A DNA stretch of 64,000 bases from a bacterium (GTDB lineage Bacteria; Campylobacterota; Campylobacteria; Campylobacterales; Sulfurovaceae). The DNA lies in assembly GCA_018822805.1 (NCBI GenBank), contig JAHJJU010000105.1, positions 1 to 64,000 on the forward strand, given 5' to 3'. The position numbers were made by a program, and so were the translations under genes. Shown one piece after another: positions 10,501 to 18,538 of the stretch (the stretch's first letter is position 1; each line of letters opens with the position of its first letter). The notes under the pieces are model-generated. The model was not told the DNA's origin. It worked only from the letters and a program-made list of their open reading frames with translations, and searched no databases.

Positions 10501-10757
10501 TTAACGTGGCTTCTCTTTGGGCTTACTCGTCGGTTATTATGACCTATTTTGGGGTAAACTATTATCTCTCGGGATTGCATTCATACGCTGCCGGGGCACC
10601 CGTGCCAATTCCTACGTGGGTTCCGTATGCTTTGATAGGATTGTTGGTGTTAACACTGCTTGCTGCTAAGAGTGTAGAGAAATTAAAAACAGTTATTTGG
10701 ATTTTACTTCCATATATTGGTTTTGGACTTTTTATTCGTTATGTGGTAATGCAGTAG
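7590..10757 (+). CDS. ccsBA: Fused cytochrome c biogenesis protein CcsB-CcsA (system II cytochrome c synthase, NrfI type)
   Basis: A 1055-residue inner-membrane protein that moves heme and attaches it to CxxCH motifs of c-type cytochromes in the periplasm. The first half is CcsB/ResB-like, with membrane spans near residues 10-90 and 430-480 and a large periplasmic domain. The second half is CcsA-like, with many spans and the heme-handling WWD motif seen as WANESWGRYWGWDAKETWA near residue 930. Fusion of both halves is typical of Campylobacterota. Start is GTG 7590 after an AGGA site. It implies respiratory cytochromes c. Confidence 0.95.
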   Translation: MLKHIFSMKVAVVLLFLFGAIIGIATFIENDYGTQTAKALIYSAKWFEVFLLYFILILVYNIFKYKSYKTDKWSVFIFHMAFLIIAIGAAITRYVGYEGIMQIREGESSSKMVSDVKVLQLDVSSGSDKKNFEQPLLFSSMTKNSFLERLTVDGKEVVFELLDYLPAAQKILQADPNGKMLLELMISNGKGNENIRLSEGEHYDAGTFMLAFNHPAHGDPNKPVFNISSKEGKLEVHSDFSMQTLSMESREEANLTKGVNRFEMKKLYQFNGNAVVLKEQHEKSIVKYASPSLKTVAGKPELATFRVSVGEESQTVDLLAYNGNQGKVNELQLGGVDIRLSMGAKVIALPFSLKLIDFELERYPGSNSPSSYASDVELTDESEGILSLPYRIYMNHVLDHRNYRFFQSSYDKDEKGTVLSVNHDPGTLPTYIGYLLLTIGMIWNLFAKNGRFQKLLRGAKKLQGASLLFVTALALSYSTPIQATGLPTLDENSSRVIHAYDPESIEKFGKLVIQDHGGRMKPVDTLAHEVVAKLSGKSSIYGVEPSSILLGMTVQPQFYQNLAMIKVDHTRIAKELGLSEGAKYAKFSDFFSTDGTYKLSQQISESVRKKPLDKNLYDKELVKVDERLNVAYMTYMGTLLQLYPKPHDTNNKWMNPEEAIKNFPKEISGMVRMMTVYLFEGAGAIQKDGNTTTFDQATHLINLYQKKFGSEVLLLESEIDMEVSYNKLGLLSKLVPLYLLVGIILLIASFVNVIKPSFSLKWITRISWFLIVLGFIVHVVAMGMRWYIGDHAPWSNAYESIVFIAASTVVAGLIFARKSPFALGATALLAGVTMAVAHMNFINPEITNLVPVLKSYWLMIHVATIIAGDGFLGLGSILSLVVLILFILRKEGKENIDQSINELTKIAEMSLIIGLFLMTIGNFLGGVWANESWGRYWGWDAKETWAAVTILVYATVLHLRFIPKFNNPFAFNVASLWAYSSVIMTYFGVNYYLSGLHSYAAGAPVPIPTWVPYALIGLLVLTLLAAKSVEKLKTVIWILLPYIGFGLFIRYVVMQ

Positions 10758-10803
10758 TTGGCTAAGGCTACCCCAAGGATATAAACAGACAAAGGAGAAA
10801 TCG

Positions 10804-11544
10804 ATGTTACACGCAAAAGAGGATCTCTATAACGGTCTTATCGTTGAACCTTCTAGTATTCATGAGTCAAGTGAAGCTTTTAAAATAAAACTTCATATGC
10901 TCATAAAAGAGGCTCATAAACAAGAAAAAAATCTTATCTGGATCGATTTAGAACGTCAACAAGCACAACACATTGCCATGGCTTTAGAGTCGGGCTTTGA
11001 GTTCCATAATTGTGAACCTCATAGAGTTACATTGACTTACAGTGTTAAAGCAGATGCTTATATTCCTGTAGCTCCTACCCATACGGTTGGTGTGGGTGCT
11101 GTGGTAATTAACAACGCCAATGAATTGTTAATGGTACGTGACCGTATCCATACCTCAAACTCCCTCTATAAACTCCCGGGAGGCATGTTGGAGCATGGTG
11201 ACAAACTTTCTGATGGTGTTGAGCGTGAAGTATGGGAAGAGACAGGTATAGAATCAAAACTCATTAAAATGGTCTCTCTTTTAAACGCTCATCCCCATCG
11301 ATTTAATAAGTCCAATATGTACATTGTCTTTCATCTTGAAGCATTAAGCACCAAAATCAATGTGATAGACACCCATGAAATAGAAGAAGCAATTTGGATG
11401 CCTTTAGATGAGTTCTTTTCTCATGAGGAGATGTCGAAATTTCAAAAAGACTTGGTACGAATCACCTTAGAGAGTGTGGGTTTGAGTAGGGAAGAGTATC
11501 AATCATTGGTTAGAAACCAGAAACATGTTGAAGTTTATGGGTAG
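10804..11544 (+). CDS. Nudix hydrolase with pre-Nudix N-terminal domain
   Basis: A 246-residue protein. Residues 1-90 resemble the GNAT-like pre-Nudix domain of plant and NUDT6-type enzymes (IWIDLERQQAQHIAMALESGF then FHNCEPH). Residues about 95-210 form a Nudix domain with GGMLEHGDKLSDGV followed by REVWEETGI. In the Nudix box the REVWEE core is intact, but the first glutamate of the consensus is Asp. The substrate cannot be told; family members cleave nucleoside diphosphates linked to another group. An AAAGGAGAAATCG site precedes ATG 10804. It follows ccsBA by 46 bases. Confidence 0.85.
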   Translation: MLHAKEDLYNGLIVEPSSIHESSEAFKIKLHMLIKEAHKQEKNLIWIDLERQQAQHIAMALESGFEFHNCEPHRVTLTYSVKADAYIPVAPTHTVGVGAVVINNANELLMVRDRIHTSNSLYKLPGGMLEHGDKLSDGVEREVWEETGIESKLIKMVSLLNAHPHRFNKSNMYIVFHLEALSTKINVIDTHEIEEAIWMPLDEFFSHEEMSKFQKDLVRITLESVGLSREEYQSLVRNQKHVEVYG

Positions 11545-11547
11545 CAT

Positions 11548-12147
11548 CTAATCACAATTCTCCACACAAAACTTTTCATACGTTAATGTACCACCACAAG
11601 AACTAAAACAGGTATCGTAGATTTTGTTACAGCCACACTCATTATGACAAGCTCTTTGAGCCAGTTGAATTTCATCGGACAGGGTAGGTTGTACGGGTTG
11701 TATGGGGTGTGTGGGTTCACTTCGGTACATGTGGCGTAGTTGATCGTCAGCTTCATTGGCTCTACGGCATTCATAACTTTTGGCGTTATCTTTTTTACAT
11801 TTATGACGGTAATGATTTACGTCTTGGCGTAAGCGTTCTCTTTGGTGCTCCCATGCATCCATATCAATGTTGTATCTATCAAGAGCATAGAGGTATTGAC
11901 TTTGAAGATTTTGGTATTCATGCATAATCGCAGGATAGGAGTCTCGTGCACTTTGTTCAGCTGTTGCTAGACATTGATCCTCTTTTTGATTACAACGACG
12001 CTGACAGGTTTTTTTATCGTTTGAACATGTTTGAACACAGACTTTCCCATCTAAGTTTGTAGGTGGTGTGTAGTGTGTTTTGATTTCGTATCGTGGTGAA
12101 CATGCTGTTAAAATTAGGGCTGACAGTATAAGAAACGTGTACTTCAT
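11548..12147 (-). CDS. Cysteine-rich putative lipoprotein of unknown function
   Basis: A 199-residue protein with a lipoprotein signal (hydrophobic residues 4-14, lipobox LTAC, Cys16). The mature part has an N-terminal cluster with CVQTCSNDKKTCQRRC and a C-terminal cluster with HNECGCNKIYDTC and CVENC, so several disulphides are likely in the periplasm. The middle is rich in Tyr, Asp and Arg and probably helical. I do not recognise the family. It converges with the Nudix gene, with three bases between the stop codons. Confidence 0.75.
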   Translation of the reverse strand: MKYTFLILSALILTACSPRYEIKTHYTPPTNLDGKVCVQTCSNDKKTCQRRCNQKEDQCLATAEQSARDSYPAIMHEYQNLQSQYLYALDRYNIDMDAWEHQRERLRQDVNHYRHKCKKDNAKSYECRRANEADDQLRHMYRSEPTHPIQPVQPTLSDEIQLAQRACHNECGCNKIYDTCFSSCGGTLTYEKFCVENCD

Positions 12148-12290
12148 TTATTAAACCTTTGATAAATTTTATTTTAAGATTATAACATGCTTTATTAATA
12201 ATTTTTACCTATGAGTAAAAAATACAAAAAATTACCCATAGCTTAAAACCTATGTTAAAAAAATAAAGAAATTTACCTACTGAAAAGATG

Positions 12291-12311
12291 ATGGTACTCC
12301 GTCGAACTCAG
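12291..12311 (-). repeat. 21-bp repeat at the 3' end of the SUI1 gene (copy 1)
   Basis: Read on the minus strand, CTGAGTTCGACGG plus eight more bases overlaps the TGA stop of the SUI1-like gene. The same 21-mer, 20 of 21 identical, lies just after the stop of the PAS gene at 54541-54561, in the same orientation relative to transcription. A shared origin is clear from the match; a function at transcript ends is only suggested. Confidence 0.6.
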
Positions 12312-12640
12312 CTTTTAAATCTATAGTTCAATTTCTCAAGCTGAACGCGTAAACTCTCTTGGACTTCTCCTTGGAACTCTAAGGTGCTCTCTTTAACCGT
12401 TCCACCTGTTCCCAGTTTCTTTTTTACTGTTTTTAAAAGGGCTTTTAAATCATTGTCGGTTAAGCAAAAAGGTTTAACAATGGTGACCACTTTTCCTCTG
12501 CGTTTCTCTTTAGCAAAATGAAGTTGATGCTTTTCAGGGATTTTTACTTCTATAATTGTTTTTTTGTTAGGTTTTTCTTTGTTGTCGGATGTCCACTCAT
12601 CATCAAAGTTTGCACCCATGTCAAATAAATTTTTTTTCAT
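12308..12640 (-). CDS. SUI1/eIF1-like translation factor (YciH family)
   Basis: A 110-residue protein whose C-terminal two thirds match the SUI1 fold. It shows KRRGKVVTIVKPF, then LKALLKTVKKKLGTGGTVKE, then QGEVQESLRVQLEKLNY. Bacterial members (YciH) are thought to influence start-codon fidelity. The N-terminal 30 residues are polar and probably disordered. ATG 12640 directly abuts the stop of the small membrane gene upstream. The TGA stop lies inside a repeat shared with the end of the PAS gene near 54.5 kb. Confidence 0.9.
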   Translation of the reverse strand: MKKNLFDMGANFDDEWTSDNKEKPNKKTIIEVKIPEKHQLHFAKEKRRGKVVTIVKPFCLTDNDLKALLKTVKKKLGTGGTVKESTLEFQGEVQESLRVQLEKLNYRFKS

Positions 12641-12739
12641 TTAATACTCCGTGTCAAATAGAATTCCAAGAATAACAAAAGCAAATAGAAGAAAGATTAA
12701 AACTTTATAGAGAAACGCTTCATTGTACCAATTTTTCAT
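12641..12739 (-). CDS. Small single-span membrane protein (32 aa)
   Basis: Between tcdA and the SUI1-like gene, on the same strand, lies an open frame of 32 codons beginning MKNWYNEAFLYK and ending GILFDTEY. Residues 10-27 are almost wholly hydrophobic and would form one membrane helix. A good AAGGAAA ribosome site sits about six bases before the ATG. Its TAA stop directly abuts the ATG of the SUI1-like gene, as expected for a translated operon member. Function unknown. Confidence 0.65.
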   Translation of the reverse strand: MKNWYNEAFLYKVLIFLLFAFVILGILFDTEY

Positions 12740-12770
12740 GAAATTTCCTTTTTGTTCGATAAAATTGAAC

Positions 12771-13415
12771 CTACTCTTTTAATATCTTTTTTATGGCTTC
12801 AGAACAAACCGTTAAGCCAAACGCTCCGGTTACACCTACAAATGAACCTTTATCTTTACATCGATCTTCTTCTGCCGAGAAGACCACGGTAAAGTTTCTA
12901 TCGAACTTGGCTTTTTTGAGTTCGTTTCGGATCTTTCGAGCCAAAGCATCGCCCGAGGTTTTCCAAATGGAAGCCACTTCAATTTTAGAGGCGTCAAAAC
13001 GTTTGGCTGAACCGGTGGACATAATGAGCTTTTTATAGACCTTTTTAGCCAATTCTATTTTGACCTTTGTGGTATCGGCTGCATCGATAATTATATCATA
13101 AGGTTTAAAATCAAAACTTTCTACCCATGCCATATCCATTTGTTGTTGAATGGTGGTAACTGTAGGATAAAGCTTTTTAAGGGCTTCTGTTTTTAATTCA
13201 CCTACGGCATCTGAACCTATTTGTCGGTTTTGGTTGCTTTCATCATAGGTATCGTAATCGAGAATGGTAATGTCGGACACACCTGAACGCCACAAACAAT
13301 CAAGCGCATAAGAGCCCACACCACCGACACCTAAAATAAGTATTTTAGCCTGTTGAATTTTAGAAAAATCCTCTTCACCAAAGAGCATTTTACAGCGTTG
13401 ATATCTTAAATCCAT
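12771..13415 (-). CDS. tcdA: ThiF/MoeB-like E1 enzyme, TcdA (tRNA threonylcarbamoyladenosine dehydratase) family
   Basis: A 214-residue ATP-dependent adenylating enzyme. ILGVGGVGSYALDCL near residue 28 is the nucleotide loop, DYDTYDESNQNRQ the family's Asn/Arg signature, and DAADTTKVK the later catalytic strand. TcdA (CsdL/YgdL) dehydrates t6A37 of ANN-decoding tRNAs to the cyclic form. It is shorter than E. coli TcdA (268 residues), lacking part of the C-terminus. The gene overlaps surE by 10 bases. TcdA is the best guess among ThiF paralogues. Confidence 0.8.
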   Translation of the reverse strand: MDLRYQRCKMLFGEEDFSKIQQAKILILGVGGVGSYALDCLWRSGVSDITILDYDTYDESNQNRQIGSDAVGELKTEALKKLYPTVTTIQQQMDMAWVESFDFKPYDIIIDAADTTKVKIELAKKVYKKLIMSTGSAKRFDASKIEVASIWKTSGDALARKIRNELKKAKFDRNFTVVFSAEEDRCKDKGSFVGVTGAFGLTVCSEAIKKILKE

Positions 13416-14185
13416 GATTCTAACGCTTTTATATCTTGATGGGACGTCATGTCTAAATGCACCGGAGTAATGGAGACATATCCTTGTCTAATCGCTTGAA
13501 CATCGGTCATCTGTCCTGTGGTCTCTTGCCATTGGTGGTTAATGAGTCCGATCCAAAAAAACTCATGACCTCGAGGGTTAATATGCGAATCGGCATCGTT
13601 GGTGTAAATTCTGTTTCCGGTACGGGTGATTTTTATGCCTTTACATTGATGGGGTTCAAGAGCAGGAATATTAATGTTTAAAAATTTTCTAGGACTTAAG
13701 GGAAAAGAACCATCGAATATTTTGCTGACCAGTTTTACAATGGTCTTGCAAGCGAGTTCATAATTCCAACCATGTTTACTTTTGGTATCATCGGCAAAGT
13801 CTTGCGAAATGGCAATGGCAGGTACCCCTTGGAGTACAGCTTCCATTGCTCCGGATGCTGTACCCGAGTAGGTGATGTCTTCACCCATATTGGCTCCAAT
13901 ATTGATACCTGAGATAACCAAATCGGGTTGATACTCTTCATTATAAATTTTATGCAGGGCTAAAAAAACACAGTCTGTTGGGGTTCCATCATCGAGTTTG
14001 AAAAAATTCTTTTCCAGCTCAACAAATCGAAGAGGTTTTGTTAAGGTCAAAGAGTGCCCACAAGCAGACTTTTCTAAAGTAGGTGCAACGGTGATAATTT
14101 CACCAAAAGGTTTAAGGGCATCTATGAGTGCTAAAAGAGCCGGAGAGTCGAATCCATCATCGTTGGTTATCAATATTTTTTTCAT
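13406..14185 (-). CDS. surE: 5'-nucleotidase SurE
   Basis: A 260-residue metal-dependent phosphatase of nucleoside 5'-monophosphates. The metal-binding DD lies in ILITNDDGFDS at residues 4-14, and SGINIGANMGEDITYSGT supplies the further Asn and Ser/Thr residues. The open frame extends 26 codons upstream, but ATG 14185 gives the classical MKKILITNDDG start and normal length. It is divergent from greA; the 54-base gap holds an AT-rich promoter region. It overlaps tcdA downstream. Confidence 0.95.
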   Translation of the reverse strand: MKKILITNDDGFDSPALLALIDALKPFGEIITVAPTLEKSACGHSLTLTKPLRFVELEKNFFKLDDGTPTDCVFLALHKIYNEEYQPDLVISGINIGANMGEDITYSGTASGAMEAVLQGVPAIAISQDFADDTKSKHGWNYELACKTIVKLVSKIFDGSFPLSPRKFLNINIPALEPHQCKGIKITRTGNRIYTNDADSHINPRGHEFFWIGLINHQWQETTGQMTDVQAIRQGYVSITPVHLDMTSHQDIKALESWI

Positions 14186-14194
14186 TTTGTATGG

Positions 14195-14200
14195 TATAAT
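14195..14200 (+). promoter_or_regulatory. Candidate -10 box for greA
   Basis: TATAAT in the surE-greA divergent gap, about 40 bases before the greA GTG start. This spacing leaves a 5' leader of about 30 bases with AAAGGG as the ribosome site. Confidence 0.5.
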
Positions 14201-14239
14201 ATTCCCAATTAAAACCATATTGGTAAAAGGGAAAAAAAC

Positions 14240-14725
14240 GTGCAAAAAGAACCAATGTTGCAAGAAACATTTAATAAATTATCAACCGAGTTAGAGCAAC
14301 TTAAAACTGTAGAGAGAGCAATCATTGCTAAAGTGATTGATGAAGCCAGAGAGTTGGGTGATTTAAAAGAGAATGCTGAGTATCATGCAGCCAAAGATAA
14401 ACAAGGGTTGATGGAATCCAGAATTCTTGATTTGACCGATTTGGTAGGACGGGCTCAGGTGATTGATCCTTCAAAATTGGCACATGAACGTGTTAGTTTT
14501 GGCTCAACCGTAGAGTTGGTTGACCAAGAAGATGATTCTGAAGTATCTTATACTTTGGTTGGTTCACAAGAGTCAAATCCGGAGAAAGGATTAATCTCTA
14601 TAGGTTCTCCTATGGCAAGAGTCCTATTAGGAAAAGAAGAGGGTGATGAGGTAGAGATTACCCTACCTTCCGGACGAAAAGCTTTTGACATTGAATCAAT
14701 CTTTTATATGAAGATAGAATTATAA
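14240..14725 (+). CDS. greA: Transcription elongation factor GreA
   Basis: A 161-residue factor that rescues backtracked RNA polymerase by stimulating transcript cleavage. The N-terminal coiled coil carries the acidic tip as EARELGDLKENAEYHAAKDKQ near residues 36-56. The C-terminal domain begins near residue 85 with FGSTVEL and contains ISIGSPMARVLLGKEEGD. GTG 14240 is chosen because MQKEPM matches the start of GreA I recall from Helicobacter. The stop overlaps the argC start (TAATG). Confidence 0.95.
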   Translation: MQKEPMLQETFNKLSTELEQLKTVERAIIAKVIDEARELGDLKENAEYHAAKDKQGLMESRILDLTDLVGRAQVIDPSKLAHERVSFGSTVELVDQEDDSEVSYTLVGSQESNPEKGLISIGSPMARVLLGKEEGDEVEITLPSGRKAFDIESIFYMKIEL

Positions 14726-15732
14726 TGATAAATGTAGGTGTGGTAGGAGCGAGTGGATACACGGGCTTAGAGTTGGTAAAAATGTTGGTAACGCACCCTG
14801 AGTTTCAGTTAAAATATTTAGCAACAACGGCAGGCGACACGGTAATAGAAAGCTTACATCCATCATTGGTAGATGTACTCTCTTATCCGGTAGAAAAAGC
14901 ATCGGTAGAAGCTGTGGCAGAGCATTGTGAATTGGTTTTTTTAGCACTTCCACATAAAGCATCGATGGGTTTTGCAAAAGAGTTGATTAATCAAGGGGTA
15001 AAGGTTGTCGACCTCTCAGCAGATTATCGTTTAGATTTAGAGACTTATGAGACACATTATTGTGAACATGAAGATAAAGAACATCTTGATGACGCTGTTT
15101 ATGCACTCATTGAGTATTATCGTGAAGCGTTAAAAATGGCTAAATTGGCAGCAGGACCGGGTTGTTACCCCACAGCAACATTACTTGGAATATTACCATT
15201 TATTCCCTATCTTGATACGTCAGCACCACTTTTTGTTGATGCAAAATCCGGTGTAAGTGGTGCAGGGAAAAAACTTTCTGAAACCACGCATTTTGTAACG
15301 ATAAATGATAATATTTTTGCTTATAATCCATTAAAACACAGACATGCTCCTGAAATTGCCCAAAAGATTGAAAAGATACATGGTGTTAAGATGAATGTGA
15401 ATTTTGTACCCCATCTGATTCCTGCAACACGTGGTGAGTTGGTCTCAGTGTATGCCACACTAAAAGAGGAGATTGACCCTTTAGAAGTACTTCGAAAACA
15501 TTATGAAACGGATCCTTTCATTCGTATTCGTGAAAATCCTGTTGATATTAAAAGTACAGCAGGAACACATTTCTGTGATATTTTTGCTGCAACAAATGGA
15601 AATGCATTATTTGTAAGTTCTGCGATTGATAATTTGCTCAGAGGAGCGAGTTCACAAGCATTGGCTGCTGCAAATTTAATGTGTGGTTTTAGCGAAGGAA
15701 TGGGACTCCCTACGATTGCTTACGTTCCGTAA
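14725..15732 (+). CDS. argC: N-acetyl-gamma-glutamyl-phosphate reductase
   Basis: A 335-residue NADPH-dependent enzyme that reduces N-acetylglutamyl phosphate to the semialdehyde, the third step of arginine synthesis. The Rossmann loop GVVGASGYTGLELVK is at residues 4-18. The catalytic cysteine is in GPGCYPTATLLG near residue 147, and the later His lies near HRHAPEI. Length is normal. It is coupled to greA by a one-base overlap and is followed by a bidirectional terminator shared with the convergent kinase gene. Confidence 0.96.
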   Translation: MINVGVVGASGYTGLELVKMLVTHPEFQLKYLATTAGDTVIESLHPSLVDVLSYPVEKASVEAVAEHCELVFLALPHKASMGFAKELINQGVKVVDLSADYRLDLETYETHYCEHEDKEHLDDAVYALIEYYREALKMAKLAAGPGCYPTATLLGILPFIPYLDTSAPLFVDAKSGVSGAGKKLSETTHFVTINDNIFAYNPLKHRHAPEIAQKIEKIHGVKMNVNFVPHLIPATRGELVSVYATLKEEIDPLEVLRKHYETDPFIRIRENPVDIKSTAGTHFCDIFAATNGNALFVSSAIDNLLRGASSQALAAANLMCGFSEGMGLPTIAYVP

Positions 15733-15734
15733 GC

Positions 15735-15763
15735 AATAGGAGTAAATATTATTTGCTCCTATT
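15735..15763. terminator. Bidirectional rho-independent terminator
   Basis: Arms AATAGGAGTAAAT and ATTTGCTCCTATT pair over 13 bases with one G-U, with a 3-base loop. The hairpin lies between the convergent argC and FIST-kinase genes and includes the kinase stop codon. T-rich and A-rich flanks suit both directions. Confidence 0.65.
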
Positions 15764-17845
15764 CTTATTCTCTATTTTCTTTTTTTGCTCTTCTTTGTTG
15801 TCCGGAAGTTTAATAATAAATGTTGTTTTTTTATTCATAATACTAATCGCTTCAATGGTTCCATGTACTTTTTCAATAAGGTTTTTTGTCATATAAAGAC
15901 CAAGACCTGTTCCTTTTGATTTATGTTTGGTGGTGAAGTAAGGTTCAAAAATATTTTTTAGAATTGGTTTTTCAATACCACCGGCATTGTCACGTACAGC
16001 AATGATCAATTCATCTTTTTCATGATAAACGCGAATGTAGATAAGACCATCTAGTATTTTTCGCTCTTCAAATGCATCACGAGCATTGTTAATAAGGTTC
16101 ATAATAACGTGTTTAAAGTCATTCTCAAAACCTTTGTAGGTGATGTTATCAGGACAATCAAGTTCAATTTGGATGTTTGATTTGATCAATGTCTCTTTAA
16201 TCAGTAGAATGGTCGAATCGATGGTTTTCTTAATGTTAAATGTTTGTGCCAAATCAGAGTGGTCAACAAATCGTCTAAAGTCTTCAACCGTTTCAGACAT
16301 AAATTGAATGGAGTTGTTTACTTTTTTTGCCAATTCCTCAAGATCAATCTCATCACTTTTCCCAAGTTTTGCTTTAATCAAAGTGTCGTTCATAATCCAA
16401 GAGACCGTGTTGAGAGGTTGTCGCCATTGGTGGGCAATATTTTCAAGAATTTCCCCCATAGAAGCGAGTCGTGATTGTTGGTTCATAATGGCATTTTGCT
16501 GTTTCTCTTTACGTACAGCATTGTCAATTTTAATTTGAAGCTCTTGGTTAAGTTTTTCAAGCTGTTTGGTTCGCTGATTGACCATATTTTCGAGGTTCTC
16601 AGTAAGCAAGTTTAGCTCATGTGCTGTCTTATGCATGATGGAGTAGAGGTTTTTATTGGCAATCTCAAACGGAGTAATATTTTCATCTTTATACTCTTCC
16701 AATTCAATATAGGCAGAGTTTGATTCTGATATTGCAGCCATTAAAAAGGTGTAGTTATGATAGGTATTGGGTTGATTTTCAGTGTTAAAATACTCTTGTG
16801 CTGTCGTGTAGCCAAAAATATGATTGGTGTTTTTTATAGTTGAAAGATAGTGAATAATCGGAATCCTAAAACCATACTCATAAGAGAGAGAAGCACCTAT
16901 CCATATAGCTTGTGCAGGTGTATGTTTCAGGAAGTCATAAATTTCTTGTGTTCGGTTCATCATGGCATTGTAGTTACCAATAGAGAGTTGAACAACATCT
17001 CCTTCTGTAAGTGGCTGACTAATTTCAAGACTGTGATTACCGACATCACTGCCAAGGATATGGGTTGCATAGGAGATATTGTTTTTAGTAATATAGAGAG
17101 GTACTTGGGCAAATACCGAAGGATCATTGTCAATATTTGGAAAGTATTTTCTATATATATCCAGAGCAGGACTCTGCTCAATGGTTAAAATAGCACTATC
17201 TTTTGCTTTTGTAATTTTTTTCTTTTTACTAATTGGTTTCCAATCAAAAGTTTGAAAGAGTTCAATATTTAAATTTTCACCATGCATGAAAATAAGGAGT
17301 ACTGCATTAGAGTAAAGGGTTGTCCCTAAAAAAATAAAACTTTCTGATAGGGTTTGATCGACATTGGTTGCTGCACCACCAAAAATTTTTAAATGACCAA
17401 AGGTTAAACCTAAGGCATTGATATATTTTGAGGTATTACTTCCGTTATAACTTGAAAGAATTTTCAAAGCCTGTGTATCTGCTTCAAGATACTTCTCTAT
17501 GGCTGTTATATCCGGTTTTTTCTCTTCACCTTTAACATGGTTTTCATTTAAATTTAATACTAAAGAGGAGATTCGACTGCATTGAAACTCCATAATTGAG
17601 ATAACAGGTTGTTCATTAATGTCAGAGACAGTATGGTTAATAAAACTTTTAAAACTCTGCATTCCCATGATGGTTGCTTCAGAAAAGTCTTCTGCTAACG
17701 TATTTAACATGCTCTTCAGTTTGTCTTGTTTTGAACTTGGAAAATTGATTTCGATTAATAGTTTATTGCTGTTAATAATATTATTCTCTTCTGTCCAAGA
17801 GAGAAATGCTTCATGCGTGTCATAATAATGTACCAGTTGTCTCAT
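15749..17845 (-). CDS. FIST-domain sensor histidine kinase
   Basis: A 698-residue predicted cytoplasmic kinase; no convincing membrane span or signal peptide is seen. Residues about 20-380 are a FIST sensory region (FIST_N then FIST_C, with NISYATHILGSDVGNHSLEIS and IWIGASLSYEYG). A coiled coil follows near 410-460. The kinase core has the H box NIAHQWRQPLNTVSW, N box MNLINNARDAFEE, G1 VRDNAGGI, F box FEPYFTTK and G2 GTGLGLYM. FIST domains are thought to bind small ligands such as amino acids. No response regulator gene is adjacent. Confidence 0.88.
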   Translation of the reverse strand: MRQLVHYYDTHEAFLSWTEENNIINSNKLLIEINFPSSKQDKLKSMLNTLAEDFSEATIMGMQSFKSFINHTVSDINEQPVISIMEFQCSRISSLVLNLNENHVKGEEKKPDITAIEKYLEADTQALKILSSYNGSNTSKYINALGLTFGHLKIFGGAATNVDQTLSESFIFLGTTLYSNAVLLIFMHGENLNIELFQTFDWKPISKKKKITKAKDSAILTIEQSPALDIYRKYFPNIDNDPSVFAQVPLYITKNNISYATHILGSDVGNHSLEISQPLTEGDVVQLSIGNYNAMMNRTQEIYDFLKHTPAQAIWIGASLSYEYGFRIPIIHYLSTIKNTNHIFGYTTAQEYFNTENQPNTYHNYTFLMAAISESNSAYIELEEYKDENITPFEIANKNLYSIMHKTAHELNLLTENLENMVNQRTKQLEKLNQELQIKIDNAVRKEKQQNAIMNQQSRLASMGEILENIAHQWRQPLNTVSWIMNDTLIKAKLGKSDEIDLEELAKKVNNSIQFMSETVEDFRRFVDHSDLAQTFNIKKTIDSTILLIKETLIKSNIQIELDCPDNITYKGFENDFKHVIMNLINNARDAFEERKILDGLIYIRVYHEKDELIIAVRDNAGGIEKPILKNIFEPYFTTKHKSKGTGLGLYMTKNLIEKVHGTIEAISIMNKKTTFIIKLPDNKEEQKKKIENKNRSK

Positions 17846-17857
17846 AACAGTTAACCT

Positions 17858-18532
17858 TTATTTAAATATTTTAGAACCTATACGTACGAGATTTGAACCA
17901 CATTGAATGGCAAGTTCATAATCATTACTCATACCCATAGAACAGATGTTTGCATCATATTTTTTCAGTGATTCATAGATTTTGTAGGTTTTTTCAAAAC
18001 TTTGTTGAATAAGTTTTTCATTGGCACTGTGTGCTCCTATGCTCATAACACCTTTGAGTTTTATTTGAGGACAAGATTCTTTAATTTGTACATAAGTATC
18101 ATAAGCTTCATCAGCTGAAACTCCAGACTTGCTCTCTTCATTAGCAGCATTAATCTGCAGAAGAGTGTTCATGGTTTGATGACGTTCTGCTAAGCGTTGG
18201 TTTAGGGCTTCTGCCAATTTTAAAGAGTCCAGAGATTGAAATAGACTAGGACGCAGTTCAATGAGTTTATTAATTTTATTACTTTGAAGTGTTCCCATCA
18301 TGTGCCACTCAAGAGGCAGTTCTTCTAAGTTCTGCATACGTGTTTCTAGTTGTTGTACTTGGTTCTCTCCAAAAGCACGTTGACCCAATTCATAAAGTGT
18401 TTTAATGTTCTCTTCATCACTGTATTTTCCTACAGCTACTAATTTTACAATATGGTGTTCATTTACCCCAATACGTGCTTGCTCAATGTTCCAAATAACT
18501 TCATCTAAGTTTTTTCTTAATTGTTCTTTCAT
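17858..18532 (-). CDS. yggS: PLP homeostasis protein YggS (YggS/PROSC family)
   Basis: A 224-residue fold-III PLP-binding protein involved in vitamin B6 homeostasis; no enzymatic reaction is established. The PLP lysine lies in LVAVGKYSD near residue 32, followed by FGENQVQQ and WHMMGTLQSNKIN, with the C-terminal SMGMSNDYELAIQCGSNLVR family signature. It starts six bases after the rseP stop, so the two are probably cotranscribed. Confidence 0.93.
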   Translation of the reverse strand: MKEQLRKNLDEVIWNIEQARIGVNEHHIVKLVAVGKYSDEENIKTLYELGQRAFGENQVQQLETRMQNLEELPLEWHMMGTLQSNKINKLIELRPSLFQSLDSLKLAEALNQRLAERHQTMNTLLQINAANEESKSGVSADEAYDTYVQIKESCPQIKLKGVMSIGAHSANEKLIQQSFEKTYKIYESLKKYDANICSMGMSNDYELAIQCGSNLVRIGSKIFK

Positions 18533-18538
18533 AATTTA

